In this document: one piece after another, positions 13,730 to 23,890 of the stretch
Layout of the letters: every line of letters begins with the position of its first letter
Position numbering within the stretch: the first letter of the stretch is position 1
Source of the DNA: Alphaproteobacteria bacterium
GTDB lineage: Bacteria; Pseudomonadota; Alphaproteobacteria; SMXS01
Assembly (NCBI GenBank): GCA_004356955.1
Contig: SMXS01000044.1
Coordinates: 1-36,086 of the forward strand
Length of the DNA stretch: 36,086 nucleotides
Direction: 5' to 3'
The notes under the pieces: generated by a model
Database searches by the model: none
What the model was told of the DNA's origin: nothing
The model's input: only the letters and a program-made list of their open reading frames with translations
Translations under genes and position numbers: made by a program

Positions 13730-14437
13730 CTAGTAAGGCCAAACAGGCATGCAGCCCTGTTTGGCCTTTTTTAGTGTGTCGCAGGCGGCCCGTGCGGCAT
13801 CTTCGTCGACAAATCGGCCCGCCCACAAGCGATGCAAAGTGTCGTTGCCGCCCGTGACTGGCGACTGCACGCGACTTTCTTTGCCACCCAGCACAGATTT
13901 ATGTTCCTTGCGCAGAATGTTCCATGCACGCTCGGCACCATCTGCGGTACCAAAAGCCCCCAATTGCACGCCCCAGCTGGTAATGGCGGTTTCAGACTTC
14001 ACTGGCTCTGGCTCTGGTTCTGGCGCCACAATCTTGGGTACTTGGGTTTTGATAATGGGCACTTCTATTTTGTCGGGCTTGGGCACCTCGACAACCACTT
14101 CGGGTGCCGGTTCTGGTTCTGGTGCCTGTGGTGGTGGCGGTGTTTTCAGCGCCGCTGCGTCGACTGGTTTTTCTTTGCCTTTGGCCAGGTTTTCCTCGGG
14201 CTTATCCGGGCGACCAACGGCCTCGCCAAAAATGCGTTTGTCTTGATGTGGTACCTGCATGCCCCCAGGGTCGGCTGGTTTGGCTTTATAGGGTGTAGCA
14301 TCGGCATGAACGGTGATCAGCTCTCGCTGATTACGCTCTTGCAAGGCATACCAAAACAAGCCTGCGGAGATAATGACGGACAGAACCGCAGCGCCCCATT
14401 TGAGGGCCTGGTAATTGTTCGTCTCATTCGCTGCCAT
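13730..14437 (-). CDS. SPOR-domain membrane protein
   Basis: A 235-residue bitopic protein: a short cytosolic N-terminus, one membrane helix (about WGAAVLSVIISAGLFWYAL), a long proline/glutamate-rich periplasmic linker and a C-terminal SPOR domain beginning near ITSWGVQLGAFGTADGAERA. SPOR domains bind denuded peptidoglycan glycans at the division septum. Genes of this kind stand between argS and nagZ in many alphaproteobacteria. ATG 14437 has AGGCGGGG upstream; an earlier ATG at 14476 would lie within argS. It starts ten bases after the argS stop. The 3' end of the gene forms a strong inverted repeat (see separate entry). Confidence 0.88.
   Translation of the reverse strand: MAANETNNYQALKWGAAVLSVIISAGLFWYALQERNQRELITVHADATPYKAKPADPGGMQVPHQDKRIFGEAVGRPDKPEENLAKGKEKPVDAAALKTPPPPQAPEPEPAPEVVVEVPKPDKIEVPIIKTQVPKIVAPEPEPEPVKSETAITSWGVQLGAFGTADGAERAWNILRKEHKSVLGGKESRVQSPVTGGNDTLHRLWAGRFVDEDAARAACDTLKKAKQGCMPVWPY
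13737..13772 (+). terminator. Terminator-like hairpin, antisense within the SPOR gene end
   Basis: GGCCAAACAGG (13737-13747) and CCTGTTTGGCC (13756-13766) are perfect 11-bp arms around an 8-base loop, followed on the plus strand by six Ts (13767-13772). This is a textbook intrinsic terminator in the plus direction, yet all neighbouring genes run on the minus strand and these bases encode the last residues of the SPOR protein. On the minus strand the U-tract is missing. It may stop antisense transcription. Confidence 0.5.
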
Positions 14438-14447
14438 AGTGCCCCGC

Positions 14448-16214
14448 CTAATGCATCTCTTCCACGGGTGTGACACCCAAGATCTGTAGCCCCGACGCTA
14501 TCACAAGAGCAACCGACCGGATAAGCGCTAATCTCGCACGCGTGATCGAAAGATCGGTGGGCTGAATAAAGCGCAGAGACTTATCATCATTTCCCTTGTT
14601 CCAATAGGCGTGGAACATGGCCGCCAGTTCGTTCAGATAGAACGCAATACGGTGCGGTTCATGAGCCTGTGCGGCGGCATCGATCGTCCGTGGCCAATCG
14701 GCCATCTTTTTCATCAAATTGATCTCGGCACCGTCGGTCAGGCCGGAAAGTTCTGCCCCGGCCAGCGACGCGTCTGTTGTATCGACAGAGGCAACCTCGT
14801 CCCCTGCCCGGCGCAACACAGAACACACCCGCGCATGCGCGTATTGCACATAGAAAACAGGATTATCGCGCGATTGTTCGACGACTTTGGCAAAGTCAAA
14901 GTCCAGTGGCGCGTCATTTTTGCGGGTCAGCATGATAAAGCGAACGACGTCTTTACCAACTTCGTCGACCACGTCACGCAGAGTCACGAAGGTCCCAGAC
15001 CGTTTTGACATGATGAAGGGTTCGCCGTTTTTCAACAGCTTGACCATCTGGCACAATTTTACATCGAGTTCGGCCTCTTGGTCACCCACAGCGAGGCTAA
15101 TGGCCGACACGGCCGACTTCATCCGTTTGACATAGCCGCCATGGTCAGCGCCCCACACGTCCACTTGTTGGTAAAAGCCACGTTCCAGCTTGTTTTGATG
15201 ATAGGCAATGTCGGCGGCAAAATAGGTCCAGCTACCATCGGATTTCTTCAACGCCCGATCGACGTCATCACCAAACTTTGTGGCCCTGAACAGCGTCTGG
15301 GGACGCGCTTCCCAATCATCCGGCAATTTACCTTTTGGAGGGTCGAGTACGCCTTCGTAAATCAGGCCTTTTTCTTCCAGGGCCTGCAGCGCCCGGTCGA
15401 TTTTACCGTCGGCATGCAAGCTGCGCTCAGAGACAAATACATCCATGGAAATGCCCAGCACCGCCAGGTCTTCGCGGATCAAATCCATCATCGCACCCGA
15501 TGCGGTAACCCGGAAATGTTCCAGCCAATCGGCTTCATCCAAGCCGCGCCATTTGTCACCGTCTTCCTGCGCGATCTTTTGCCCGACAGGGACCAGATAG
15601 TCGCCGGGATACAGCCCTTCGGGAATTTTACCAATGTCTTCGCCCAATGCTTCCAGATAGCGCAGATAAGTTGACTGCGCTAAAATATCGATCTGCGAGC
15701 CAGCGTCATTGATATAATATTCTCGTGTGACGTCGTAGCCGCCTTTTTCCAATAGGGCGCACAGGGCATCACCAAATACGGCACCACGGCAGTGGCCCAC
15801 ATGCAGGGGCCCGGTGGGGTTCGCCGATACATATTCCACATTGACCTTTTGGCCTGCGCCCACAGGTGACTGACCATAGTCATCGGGCCGGGTCAGCACG
15901 CGCTCGACTACGGCATGCAACAGGACCGGCGCAACAGAGATATTGATAAAGCCAGGCCCGGCAATCTCGGCATGGGTGACGTCGTCGTCGCTCTGCAAGC
16001 CTGCCACAATCAGCTCTGCCAGATCGCGCGGTTTCATGCCTGCAGGTTTGGACAACACCATGGCTGCATTGGTCGCGATGTCACCGTGACTGCTATCCCG
16101 TGGGGGTTCCAGCGTGATGCGGCTGGTATCAAGACCCTCTGGCAACGTGCCAGCGCTTGTCAGGGCAACAATTTGTGCGTCGATCTTTTTTCTGAATTGG
16201 GCGAATATATTCAT
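14448..16214 (-). CDS. argS: Arginyl-tRNA synthetase
   Basis: A 588-residue class I aminoacyl-tRNA synthetase that charges tRNA-Arg. The HIGH signature is HVGH (138-141) in [18 protein letters not shown], and a degenerate KMSKS loop is seen as [15 protein letters not shown]. The N-terminal ~110 residues form the Arg-specific additional domain. The C-terminal DALR anticodon-binding domain ends with [20 protein letters not shown]. The length is normal. It lies three bases after dgt and ten bases before the SPOR gene, in a minus-strand operon. Confidence 0.97.
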   Translation of the reverse strand: MNIFAQFRKKIDAQIVALTSAGTLPEGLDTSRITLEPPRDSSHGDIATNAAMVLSKPAGMKPRDLAELIVAGLQSDDDVTHAEIAGPGFINISVAPVLLHAVVERVLTRPDDYGQSPVGAGQKVNVEYVSANPTGPLHVGHCRGAVFGDALCALLEKGGYDVTREYYINDAGSQIDILAQSTYLRYLEALGEDIGKIPEGLYPGDYLVPVGQKIAQEDGDKWRGLDEADWLEHFRVTASGAMMDLIREDLAVLGISMDVFVSERSLHADGKIDRALQALEEKGLIYEGVLDPPKGKLPDDWEARPQTLFRATKFGDDVDRALKKSDGSWTYFAADIAYHQNKLERGFYQQVDVWGADHGGYVKRMKSAVSAISLAVGDQEAELDVKLCQMVKLLKNGEPFIMSKRSGTFVTLRDVVDEVGKDVVRFIMLTRKNDAPLDFDFAKVVEQSRDNPVFYVQYAHARVCSVLRRAGDEVASVDTTDASLAGAELSGLTDGAEINLMKKMADWPRTIDAAAQAHEPHRIAFYLNELAAMFHAYWNKGNDDKSLRFIQPTDLSITRARLALIRSVALVIASGLQILGVTPVEEMH

Positions 16215-16217
16215 AAG

Positions 16218-17405
16218 TTACAAAGCCTCGCCATACAGGCGATTGTGCTCCTTGAAAGCGAACCGGTCGGTCATACCGGCAATAAAGTCTGCGATAGTTC
16301 GGGCGGCCTCGTCACCGGTGCCATCTGCCACTTTTGCCTGCCATTCGTCAGGCAAACAATCGGGTTCCGCCATATAGCGGGAGAACAGGTCTGCGACAAC
16401 CCGCTTTGCAACTTTGGACATATCGGTAACACGATCATGGCGATACATGTTGGTCATCAGGAAGGCCTTGATGGCCTGTTCGTCTTCCTGCATCTGCGGG
16501 GAAAACGCCACCACCGACCGCTGAAGATCCCGAATGTCCTGGGCTGATTGCGGTGCGGCCTCTTGCAGTCGCCTGATGGTTTCTGTCAGCAGATCACGGA
16601 CCATGGAATCGATAACATGTCGGACCAGCTCAAACCGGGTACGCTCAACGCTCAGGCTTGGATGGTCACGTCGCACCTCGGCCAGCGTATTGCCCACCAG
16701 CGGCAGGTCTACCAAATCTTCGAGAGTAAACAGACCGGCACGCAACCCGTCATCAATATCGTGATTGTTATAGGCAATATCATCACATGCTGCGGCGACC
16801 TGGGCCTCGGGCGATGCAAATGTATGGATCTCCAGATCATGCCGCGCCAGATAGGTCGTCAGCAAAGGATCCAACAGGTCTTCCATGCCCTTGGCCCCCA
16901 GCGGCCCATTATGCTTGGCGATGCCCTCAAGGGTTTCCCACGTCAGGTTAAGGCCGTCAAAATCGGCATAACGCTGTTCCAGCTCGGTCAAAATCCGCAA
17001 GGAATGCAGATTATGGTCAAACCCACCATAGGGCTGCATACACGCCGACAGCGCGTCTTCACCGGCATGGCCAAAGGGCGGATGGCCAAAGTCATGGGCC
17101 AACGCCAGCGCCTCGCCCAGATCTTCATTCAGCCCCAAATATCGACAGACAGTCCGCGATATTTGCGCCACTTCCAGCGAATGGGTCAGTCGCGTGCGAT
17201 AATAATCGCCCTCATGGGACACAAAGACCTGGGTTTTATGTTTCAGTCGCCGGAACGCGCCCGCATGGATAATCCGGTCCCGATCACGCTGAAATGCATC
17301 GCGCACCGAACTTTCTTCTTCCGGGTATAGACGTCCCCGCGATTGCGCCGGATCACTGGCAAAAATGGCTTTATCGCCAAAGGGTTTGCTGGGTTTTCCT
17401 GACAT
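16218..17405 (-). CDS. dgt: dGTPase-like HD-domain triphosphohydrolase
   Basis: A 395-residue deoxyguanosinetriphosphate triphosphohydrolase-like protein that hydrolyses dNTPs to nucleoside and triphosphate. Key blocks are SRGRLYPEEES and FQRDRDRIIHAGAFRRLKHK near the N-terminus, then YRTRLTHSLEVAQISR and ALAHDFGHPPFGHAGEDAL, which carry the HD metal ligands, and later DDIAYNNHDIDDG. ATG 17405, preceded by AGG, matches the family start; a longer open frame to 17459 lacks homology. It is the first gene of the minus-strand argS operon and is divergent from erpA across 123 bases. Confidence 0.93.
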   Translation of the reverse strand: MSGKPSKPFGDKAIFASDPAQSRGRLYPEEESSVRDAFQRDRDRIIHAGAFRRLKHKTQVFVSHEGDYYRTRLTHSLEVAQISRTVCRYLGLNEDLGEALALAHDFGHPPFGHAGEDALSACMQPYGGFDHNLHSLRILTELEQRYADFDGLNLTWETLEGIAKHNGPLGAKGMEDLLDPLLTTYLARHDLEIHTFASPEAQVAAACDDIAYNNHDIDDGLRAGLFTLEDLVDLPLVGNTLAEVRRDHPSLSVERTRFELVRHVIDSMVRDLLTETIRRLQEAAPQSAQDIRDLQRSVVAFSPQMQEDEQAIKAFLMTNMYRHDRVTDMSKVAKRVVADLFSRYMAEPDCLPDEWQAKVADGTGDEAARTIADFIAGMTDRFAFKEHNRLYGEAL

Positions 17406-17528
17406 CCTGTCAATGTACAGCCATGGCGGGTAAAAGGCCAAGGTGTAACACCCCAACATACCACCAATATTGACATTGACAGCTAAATCACCACATATGG
17501 TGGCCAGAGAATACGTCAGGAACCAAAT

Positions 17529-17861
17529 ATGTCAGAACTCGTCATTGTCACAGACAGCGCAGCAAAGCGTGTTGCATTCTTGGTCAAACAGGAAGGCCTC
17601 GCCAATGGTGCCCTTCGTGTCGCCGTCAATGGCGGTGGCTGTTCGGGCTTTCAATATGGTTTTTCGCTGGATGACACCCGCAATGATGACGACCTTGTCA
17701 TCGAAAAAGAAGGTGCCGTGGTACTGGTCGACACGATGTCCCAGCTATACCTGGCGGGCTCTGAAATCGACTTTGTTGAAGATGTTATCGGTTCCAGCTT
17801 CCAGATCCGCAACCCCAACGCCAAAAGCGAATGCGGTTGCGGGACATCTTTCTCGGTCTAG
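17529..17861 (+). CDS. erpA: Iron-sulfur cluster insertion protein ErpA-like
   Basis: A 110-residue A-type carrier protein (HesB/IscA family) that delivers Fe-S clusters to apoproteins. The three conserved ligand cysteines are present: C38 in NGGGCSGFQYGF, and C102 and C104 in ECGCGTSFSV. Divergence from dgt is typical in alphaproteobacteria and supports the ErpA assignment over IscA. AGGA precedes ATG 17529. No suf or isc operon is in the window. Confidence 0.92.
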   Translation: MSELVIVTDSAAKRVAFLVKQEGLANGALRVAVNGGGCSGFQYGFSLDDTRNDDDLVIEKEGAVVLVDTMSQLYLAGSEIDFVEDVIGSSFQIRNPNAKSECGCGTSFSV

Positions 17862-17882
17862 AAAACCACCGTTCATTCCAAA

Positions 17883-18037
17883 ACCGTTCGTGCCGAGTGA
17901 TTTGGCCACGCATAAGCGGGGACAAATTGTATCGAGGTGCGGGCATCTAACCGATTGTCCGTGATCGACATTGACGCGTTCATACCTCGATACAATCGCC
18001 CCCACCGACGTGGGCTCGATCACTCGGCACGAACGGT
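17883..18037. repeat. Dispersed long palindromic repeat, copy B
   Basis: The same architecture as copy A at 6118-6265: the outer arm ACCGTTCGTGCCGAGTGAT pairs perfectly with ATCACTCGGCACGAACGGT (ending 18037), the inner arm ATTGTATCGAGGT (17926-17938) pairs perfectly with 17984-17996, and the central hairpin is CGGGCA/TGTCCG (17940-17961). The arms are conserved between copies while spacers differ. It occupies most of the 261-base gap between erpA and xthA, with no gene inside. Confidence 0.87.
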
Positions 18038-18123
18038 GGTGTGTTTTCCCCCAACAAACCGGTTCCATCCGTTTCACCAACATTGCATGATGTCGCCTGA
18101 CCGTCACCTATTGGAAAGACAGC

Positions 18124-18891
18124 ATGCGCATTGCGACGTGGAATATTAATGGGATCAAGGCGCGGATGCCTCGATTGCTGGAATGGCTGACGGACTTTTC
18201 GCCCGACGTCGCACTATTGCAGGAAGTCAAATCGGTTGATGAGAACTTCCCGGCGCTAGAGATTGAAAGCCTGGGCTACAATCTCGTGACCCATGGCCAA
18301 AAGTCATACAATGGCGTCGCGATCCTGTCTAAATTTCCCATCGAAGACGTAATGAAGGGCCTGCCTGGCGACGAAAGCGACGCCCAGGCCCGCTATATCG
18401 AGGCCTTCACTGGCGGGGTTCGTGTGGCGACGATTTATCTGCCCAATGGCAACCCCTGCCCCGGCGAAAAATTCGACTATAAACTTGGCTGGATGGACCG
18501 TCTGATCGACCGCGCCAAGCAATTGCTGGAATGGGAAGAGGCCTTTGTGCTGGCGGGTGACTATAACGTCATCCCCACTGATATCGATTGCTACGACCCG
18601 TCGGCCTATGTCGATGATGCCCTGACCCAGCCAGAAAGCCGCGCCCGATTGCGGACACTGATCAATCTGGGCCTGACCGACGCGATCCGTGTGCACCACA
18701 AGGAAACGATTTATTCCTACTGGGACTATCAGCGCGGTGCCTGGCAAAAAGACAACGGTTTGCGTATTGACCATCTGCTGTGTTCACCCCAGGCGACAGA
18801 CCGCTTGTCAGGCTCAGGGGTCGATCGTGCACCCCGCGGCAAAGAAAAGCCGTCAGACCATACGCCGGTGTGGATTGATATCGCGGATTAA
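18124..18891 (+). CDS. xthA: Exodeoxyribonuclease III (AP endonuclease)
   Basis: A 255-residue Mg-dependent AP endonuclease of the exonuclease III family, which cuts abasic DNA in base-excision repair. Visible catalytic motifs are WNINGIKARM (Asn), ALLQEVKS (metal-binding Glu), FVLAGDYNVIPTD (Asp/Asn), LRIDHLLCS and KPSDHTPVWID (catalytic His). The length is normal. Its TAA overlaps the convergent transporter stop by four bases. Confidence 0.95.
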   Translation: MRIATWNINGIKARMPRLLEWLTDFSPDVALLQEVKSVDENFPALEIESLGYNLVTHGQKSYNGVAILSKFPIEDVMKGLPGDESDAQARYIEAFTGGVRVATIYLPNGNPCPGEKFDYKLGWMDRLIDRAKQLLEWEEAFVLAGDYNVIPTDIDCYDPSAYVDDALTQPESRARLRTLINLGLTDAIRVHHKETIYSYWDYQRGAWQKDNGLRIDHLLCSPQATDRLSGSGVDRAPRGKEKPSDHTPVWIDIAD

Positions 18892-19625
18892 CCCTTCAGC
18901 GTAAACGGCGTGAAGTTGGTGTCTTTGTCGAAGATATCGACGTTCTCTGCCTTTTTAAGGGCGGCAACGACTTTGTAGGTCACGGGCGTCAGGAAGGCTT
19001 CCCACAACACCTTGAAAGCAAAATTCGTGCCCATGATTGTCAGGACCGTACTGGTTTCCCACACGCCCAGGAACGCCACGGGATAGAAGATCAGGCTGTC
19101 GAAGGATTGCCCCACAATGGTCGATCCGATGGTCCGGCTCCACAAATGCTTGCCTTGGGTCCAGACTTTCATTTTGGCCATGACATAGGCATTGGCGAAT
19201 TCGCCAACCCAGAAAGCTATGAGTGAAGCAAAGACGATGCGCGGCACCTGACCAAACACTGTCTCGTAGGCCGCCTGACTGGTCCAACCTGCCTCGGGCG
19301 GCATGGCGACAATGACGAAACTCATGAAAGCAGCAAAACCGCCAGCGGCAAACCCCGCCCAAACAACCCGTCGGGCACGGGCATATCCATAAACTTCCGT
19401 CAGCACGTCCCCCAATACATAAGAAAGTGGGAAAAAGAGGATGCCAGCACCAAAGGTAACACCCAGAATTGTCGTTTGCTTGGCCGCGCCGATAACGTTG
19501 GCGCAGATTAGTAAAGTGACAAACGCTGCCATGCACAGATCATAATACTTGAAATGCTGGCCCTGCGTACCCGCGTCGGTCTGCGCGACTGGCGGCACTG
19601 GCTTGGTGCCTGTCTGGGTGCTCAT
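18888..19625 (-). CDS. Queuosine precursor transporter, VUT/YhhQ family
   Basis: A 245-residue inner-membrane protein of the vitamin-uptake-like VUT (YhhQ) family, which imports preQ0/preQ1. About six hydrophobic segments are present. Family motifs include FFPLSYVLGDVLTEVYGYAR, FWVGEFANAYVMAKMK, STIVGQSFDSLIFYPVAF and the C-terminal DTNFTPF. ATG 19625 is supported by GGGAGGG; the longer frame to 19781 lacks homology. The N-terminal ~30 residues are a polar extension. The window also encodes QueC, QueE and QueF, which supports a queuosine role. No preQ1 riboswitch was recognised upstream. Confidence 0.88.
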   Translation of the reverse strand: MSTQTGTKPVPPVAQTDAGTQGQHFKYYDLCMAAFVTLLICANVIGAAKQTTILGVTFGAGILFFPLSYVLGDVLTEVYGYARARRVVWAGFAAGGFAAFMSFVIVAMPPEAGWTSQAAYETVFGQVPRIVFASLIAFWVGEFANAYVMAKMKVWTQGKHLWSRTIGSTIVGQSFDSLIFYPVAFLGVWETSTVLTIMGTNFAFKVLWEAFLTPVTYKVVAALKKAENVDIFDKDTNFTPFTLKG

Positions 19626-19796
19626 ATTCCCTCCCCAGGAAACTGATGGAATGATCGAGCCCTTATACCGACCGCATGTCATAGGGTCCAACAGAGAAAG
19701 AAGCGAGGCGGTTAGAAATTGACTGGTTAGTGGATTGTTGACAGTCGACAGGTTCTGACCAATAAGGGCGACCACTTTCAAGCACCCTTAGAAAAA

Positions 19797-21144
19797 TTGT
19801 ATAAGACGCTCAAACTATATTACCTAACGGCATTGTGTGTCGTCGCCCTGACTAGTACTTCCCATGCACAACAACCTGCGGCGGGTGTTTCAGTACCCTT
19901 GTCTGAACTCTCCAGCGTGATGTCGCCCACCGATGTGATTGCCGTGGCCAAGCGCCTCATACTCGCCGGACAGACAGACCCTGCCCGTCGCCTGTTGTTG
20001 GATATCGCCGACGAAGCCGAAGACCCGGTCGAAGTGACTTTTCTGCTGGCGTCTATTGCAGTGGCAGAAAAACGGTTTGACGATGCCATCGACCTGTACC
20101 GCGATATTCTGACCGACCAGCCTGGGTTGACCCGCGTGCGGCTGGAGTTGCCCCGCACGTTGTTTCTCAACGAGGAATACGAGGCTTCTGAACATCATTT
20201 TCGCCTCGTGCTGGCAACAGAACCCAAGGGGCCGGTCGCAACGAATATCCGCAAGTTCCTGGATGCCATCTGGGACCGTCGGACCTTCCGCTATACGTTT
20301 GCCTTTGCGGTCGCACCGGACAGTAATATCAATGTTGCGCCCGAAGACGAACGCGTGGACCTGTTCGGCCTGCCGTTTACCCTGGATGGCGATGCGCAAA
20401 AGACATCTGGTGTCGGCATTGTTGCCTCGGGCGGCATCGAATATCTGCCGCGATTAAGCGACCGCGCAAAACTGCAGACCAATCTGTATGTGCGCCATAG
20501 CCAATATAGTGGTGACACGTTCGACGACACTTTTGTTTCGCTGAATTCAGGCCCAGCGTTTCATTGGTCACGAACCACGCTGATCATACAGGCGACGGGC
20601 TATTACCGCTGGTTCGGGCACAGTGCCTATAATCGCAGTATCGGCGGTCGGGCCACCCTGCAACACGACCTGTCGCGCAAATGGCGGCTGAACACCACGT
20701 TGGCGTATGAACACGTCAATTATTTTGACAACAACAGCCTCGATGGCCCCGTTTACTCGCTATATGCCTCGGCCACCTATGGCCTGACGAGCCGGTCATT
20801 CCTGCGCATGTTCTCGGCCTTTCGCTATGAGCGAGCCAAAGCACTAAGCCTACGCAATTGGGAAACACGGCTGGGCGTCGGGTACTATCAGGAGCTGCCC
20901 TGGGGCATCATTGCCTATCTGCAGCCCGAGGTAACCTACAACCCATAAGGGCGTCCAGCAGGCCTTTGGCGCCGCCAGAACAGACTGGCAGTACCGCGTC
21001 GGTGTCTCCATCATCAAACGCGACCTGGAATGGATGGGTTTTGCACCCGAGATTCGGTACACCTATATCAAGAATGACTCGACCATCGACTTCTATTCCT
21101 ATGATCGCCATCGGGTTGAGATTGGCGTGACGCGACGGTTTTAG
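19797..21144 (+). pseudogene. Slam-like outer-membrane protein (surface lipoprotein assembly modifier family), frameshifted
   Basis: The first frame (TTG 19797 to TAA 20948) encodes a signal peptide ending TSTSHA, a TPR-like helical domain (LSSVMSPTDVIAVAKRLILA, DDAIDLYRDILTDQPGLTRV) and most of a DUF560/Slam beta-barrel (FAFAVAPDSNINVAP, later LRMFSAFRYERAKALS). At the CCC run near 20941-20943 the frame breaks. Removing one base restores EVTYNHKGVQQAFGAARTD and a proper barrel end (FYSYDRHRVEIGVTRRF, stop 21144). The repaired protein would have about 448 residues, near the family length. Slam proteins move lipoproteins to the cell surface; no partner lipoprotein gene is adjacent. This is either a true frameshift mutation or a homopolymer sequencing error. 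The final stop overlaps the valS stop. Confidence 0.8.
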
Positions 21145-23798
21145 GCCATTGCCTCTAGGCGTTCAATCGCTGCATTGAGCGTGATGATCAGGGCTTCGTA
21201 CTCGCCCTTGCGGCGGCGTTGTTCTTCGACCACTTCGGCAGGGGCTTTGGCGACGAATTTTTCGTTGGATAGGCGGCCATCAAGAGATTTGACTTCCTTA
21301 GTCGCTTTATCGATTTCCTTGTTCAGGCGTGCGCGCTCGGCGTCGAAGTCGATGGCGTCGGCCAATAACAGGCCAAGCGTTGCCTCGCCAAAGGCCATCT
21401 GTGCCGTGCCGGCTGGGAAGGCATCCCCTGCACTCTCGACAGTTTCGATACGGGCCAGGCGCTTGATCACCGGGTTCAGAACTGATGCCTCATCGACCAG
21501 GGGCCCAAAGGCGGCTTCTTCGCCCTTGCGGACGGCCACACCGATTTTGGCACCGGCTGGGACGTTCATTTCCGCCCGGATGGTGCGCACATCGGTGATC
21601 AGATTAATCGCCAGCTCAACCTCGGCATTGGCGGCTTCGTCCACCAGATCCAACGACAATTCGGGCCATGGGCTGGTGATCAACAGCGTGTCATGGGTCT
21701 GAGACCACAGATGCTCGGTGATGAAAGGCATGACCGGGTGCAACAGGGTCAGGATCTGTTCCATGACCCAAGCCGCTGTTTGGCGGGTCTCGGCAATCAG
21801 GGCTTCATCGTCACCATTCAGCAGCGGCTTGATGAATTCGACATACCAGTCGCAAAAGTTATTCCAGGTAAACCGGTACAGCGCTGTGGCGGCCTCGTTA
21901 AAGCGATAGGCATCCAGTTCTGCCGAGACTTTTTGTGCCGTACGAGCCACTTCGCCGATAATCCATTTATTGACCGGCTGGGTCGCGCTCGCGGGGTCAA
22001 AACCCGTGGCATCCAGCGCCTCATTCATTTCACAAAAGCGATAGGAATTCCAAAGCTTAGTGCCGAAATTACGATACCCTTCAACACGTTGCGTCGACAA
22101 TTTAATGTCGCGACCTTGTGCTGCCATGGCCGTCAGCGTAAAGCGCAATGCGTCGGCGCCATATGCATCAATCAAATCCAGCGGGTCGACGATATTGCCC
22201 TTTGATTTGGACATTTTCGCGCCGTGTTCATCGCGCACCAAGGCGTGGATATAGACCGTGTGAAACGGTACTTCACCCATGAAATGCAGGCCCGCCATCA
22301 TCATCCGGGCGACCCAGAAAAAGATGATGTCAAAGCCTGTAATCAGCACATCAGTTTTATAGTGGCGCTGCAATTCAGGCGTTTCGTCTGGCCAACCAAG
22401 GGTCGAAAATGGCCAAAGCTGGCTTGAGAACCAAGTGTCGAGGACGTCTTCATCCTGGGTTATCTCGGTCGGGGCACCATAGTGTGCGTCGGCAGCCGCT
22501 TGGGCCTCGTCGGCAGTTTCGGCAACGAATATCTCGCCATCGGGGCCGTACCAGGCCGGGATTTGATGCCCCCACCACAATTGGCGGGAAATGCACCAAG
22601 GCTGGATGTTACGCATCCACTCGTAATAGGTATTTTCCCAGTGTTTTGGCACGAATTTCATTGTGCCATTTTCAACAGCTTCCAACGCTGGCTTGGCCAG
22701 TGTCGCGGCGTCGACATACCATTGATCTGTCAACCAGGGCTCGATGATCACCCCGCCCCTGTCGCCATAGGGGACCTGCAATTCGTGGTCTTCAATTTTG
22801 ACCAACAGACCCAGCGCATCGAGGTCAGCCACAACTTTATCTCGGGCGGCAAAGCGTTCCATGCCCTGATAGGCCTTGGGCACGTTCTCGTTCAGGTCGG
22901 CGTTTTCATCCATGATGTTGATCATCTCAAGATCATGGCGGCGGCCGACCTCGAAATCGTTAAAATCGTGGGCCGGTGTAATCTTCACCGCACCAGAGCC
23001 CTGTTCCGGGTCGGCATGGTCATCACCAACAATCGGGATCAGGCGACCAACCAATGGCAGAACAACATTCTTGCCAATGAGGTCTGTGTAACGAGGGTCG
23101 TCGGGGTGCACGGCAACGCCGGTGTCACCCAACATGGTTTCGGGCCGCGTGGTCGCAACCGTAATAAAGCGACCTTCTTCGCCTTCAATCGGATATTTGA
23201 AGTGCCACATAAAGCCCTGGGTTTCGCGCTGTTCGACTTCCAGGTCGGAAATTGCGGTCTTCAGTTTGGGGTCCCAGTTGACCAGACGGTTGTCTTTGTA
23301 GATCAGGCCCTGTTTGTGCAATTCAACAAAGACCTTCATGGTCGCCTTGGTCAGGCCATCATCCATGGTAAAGCGTTCGCGCGACCAGTCGCAGGTTGCG
23401 CCCAGACGCCGTAGCTGGCCGATGATGGTCCCGCCACTTTCACCGCGCCATTGCCACACGCGCTCCAGAAACTTCTCGCGACCCAATTCGCGCCGGCTCG
23501 TGCCCTCCGCCTCCAGTTGCCGCTCGACCACCATTTGCGTGGCGATGCCCGCATGGTCTGTGCCCGGCTGCCACAAGACATCTTCACCACGCATCCGGTG
23601 CAGACGCACCAAAACGTCCTGCAAGGTGTTGTTGAGCGCGTGGCCCATATGCAGGCTGCCGGTTATATTGGGCGGCGGGATAACAATGGTATAGGGCTTG
23701 GCATCCGGGTCTGCCGAGGGCGCGAACGCCCTCGCATTTTCCCAACGGGCATAAATTTCTGGTTCAGCGGTCTGTGGCTGGAACGATTTGTCGAGCAT
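21141..23798 (-). CDS. valS: Valyl-tRNA synthetase
   Basis: An 885-residue class I synthetase. The HIGH motif is HMGH (50-53) in PPPNITGSLHMGHALNNT. The KMSKS loop is KMSKSKGN (528-532 onward). The CP1 editing domain includes TTRPETMLGDTGVAVHPDD. The C-terminal anticodon-binding domain (KWIIGEVARTAQKVSAELDA) is followed by a coiled coil (ARLNKEIDKATKEVKSLDGR) characteristic of ValS. The length is normal. It lies 92 bases after the PopZ-like gene on the same strand; no clear terminator separates them. Confidence 0.97.
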   Translation of the reverse strand: MLDKSFQPQTAEPEIYARWENARAFAPSADPDAKPYTIVIPPPNITGSLHMGHALNNTLQDVLVRLHRMRGEDVLWQPGTDHAGIATQMVVERQLEAEGTSRRELGREKFLERVWQWRGESGGTIIGQLRRLGATCDWSRERFTMDDGLTKATMKVFVELHKQGLIYKDNRLVNWDPKLKTAISDLEVEQRETQGFMWHFKYPIEGEEGRFITVATTRPETMLGDTGVAVHPDDPRYTDLIGKNVVLPLVGRLIPIVGDDHADPEQGSGAVKITPAHDFNDFEVGRRHDLEMINIMDENADLNENVPKAYQGMERFAARDKVVADLDALGLLVKIEDHELQVPYGDRGGVIIEPWLTDQWYVDAATLAKPALEAVENGTMKFVPKHWENTYYEWMRNIQPWCISRQLWWGHQIPAWYGPDGEIFVAETADEAQAAADAHYGAPTEITQDEDVLDTWFSSQLWPFSTLGWPDETPELQRHYKTDVLITGFDIIFFWVARMMMAGLHFMGEVPFHTVYIHALVRDEHGAKMSKSKGNIVDPLDLIDAYGADALRFTLTAMAAQGRDIKLSTQRVEGYRNFGTKLWNSYRFCEMNEALDATGFDPASATQPVNKWIIGEVARTAQKVSAELDAYRFNEAATALYRFTWNNFCDWYVEFIKPLLNGDDEALIAETRQTAAWVMEQILTLLHPVMPFITEHLWSQTHDTLLITSPWPELSLDLVDEAANAEVELAINLITDVRTIRAEMNVPAGAKIGVAVRKGEEAAFGPLVDEASVLNPVIKRLARIETVESAGDAFPAGTAQMAFGEATLGLLLADAIDFDAERARLNKEIDKATKEVKSLDGRLSNEKFVAKAPAEVVEEQRRRKGEYEALIITLNAAIERLEAMA

Positions 23799-23890
23799 CG
23801 ACTGGTCTCGTCTAATTGTCAGTTTAAGGGCTGCCTTTTAATGGAATTCAGACCGGGAAACCACCCTTTATGCAGGGTGTACCAATCGGC

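Noticed and set aside
19626-19796. A preQ1 riboswitch upstream of the queuosine precursor transporter
   Set aside because: No aptamer-like stem and A-rich tail were seen; the region contains only the divergent starts and a TTGACA on the plus strand.
22482-23414. Plus-strand open frame of 310 codons opposite valS
   Set aside because: Antisense shadow of the valyl-tRNA synthetase, whose catalytic motifs are on the other strand.
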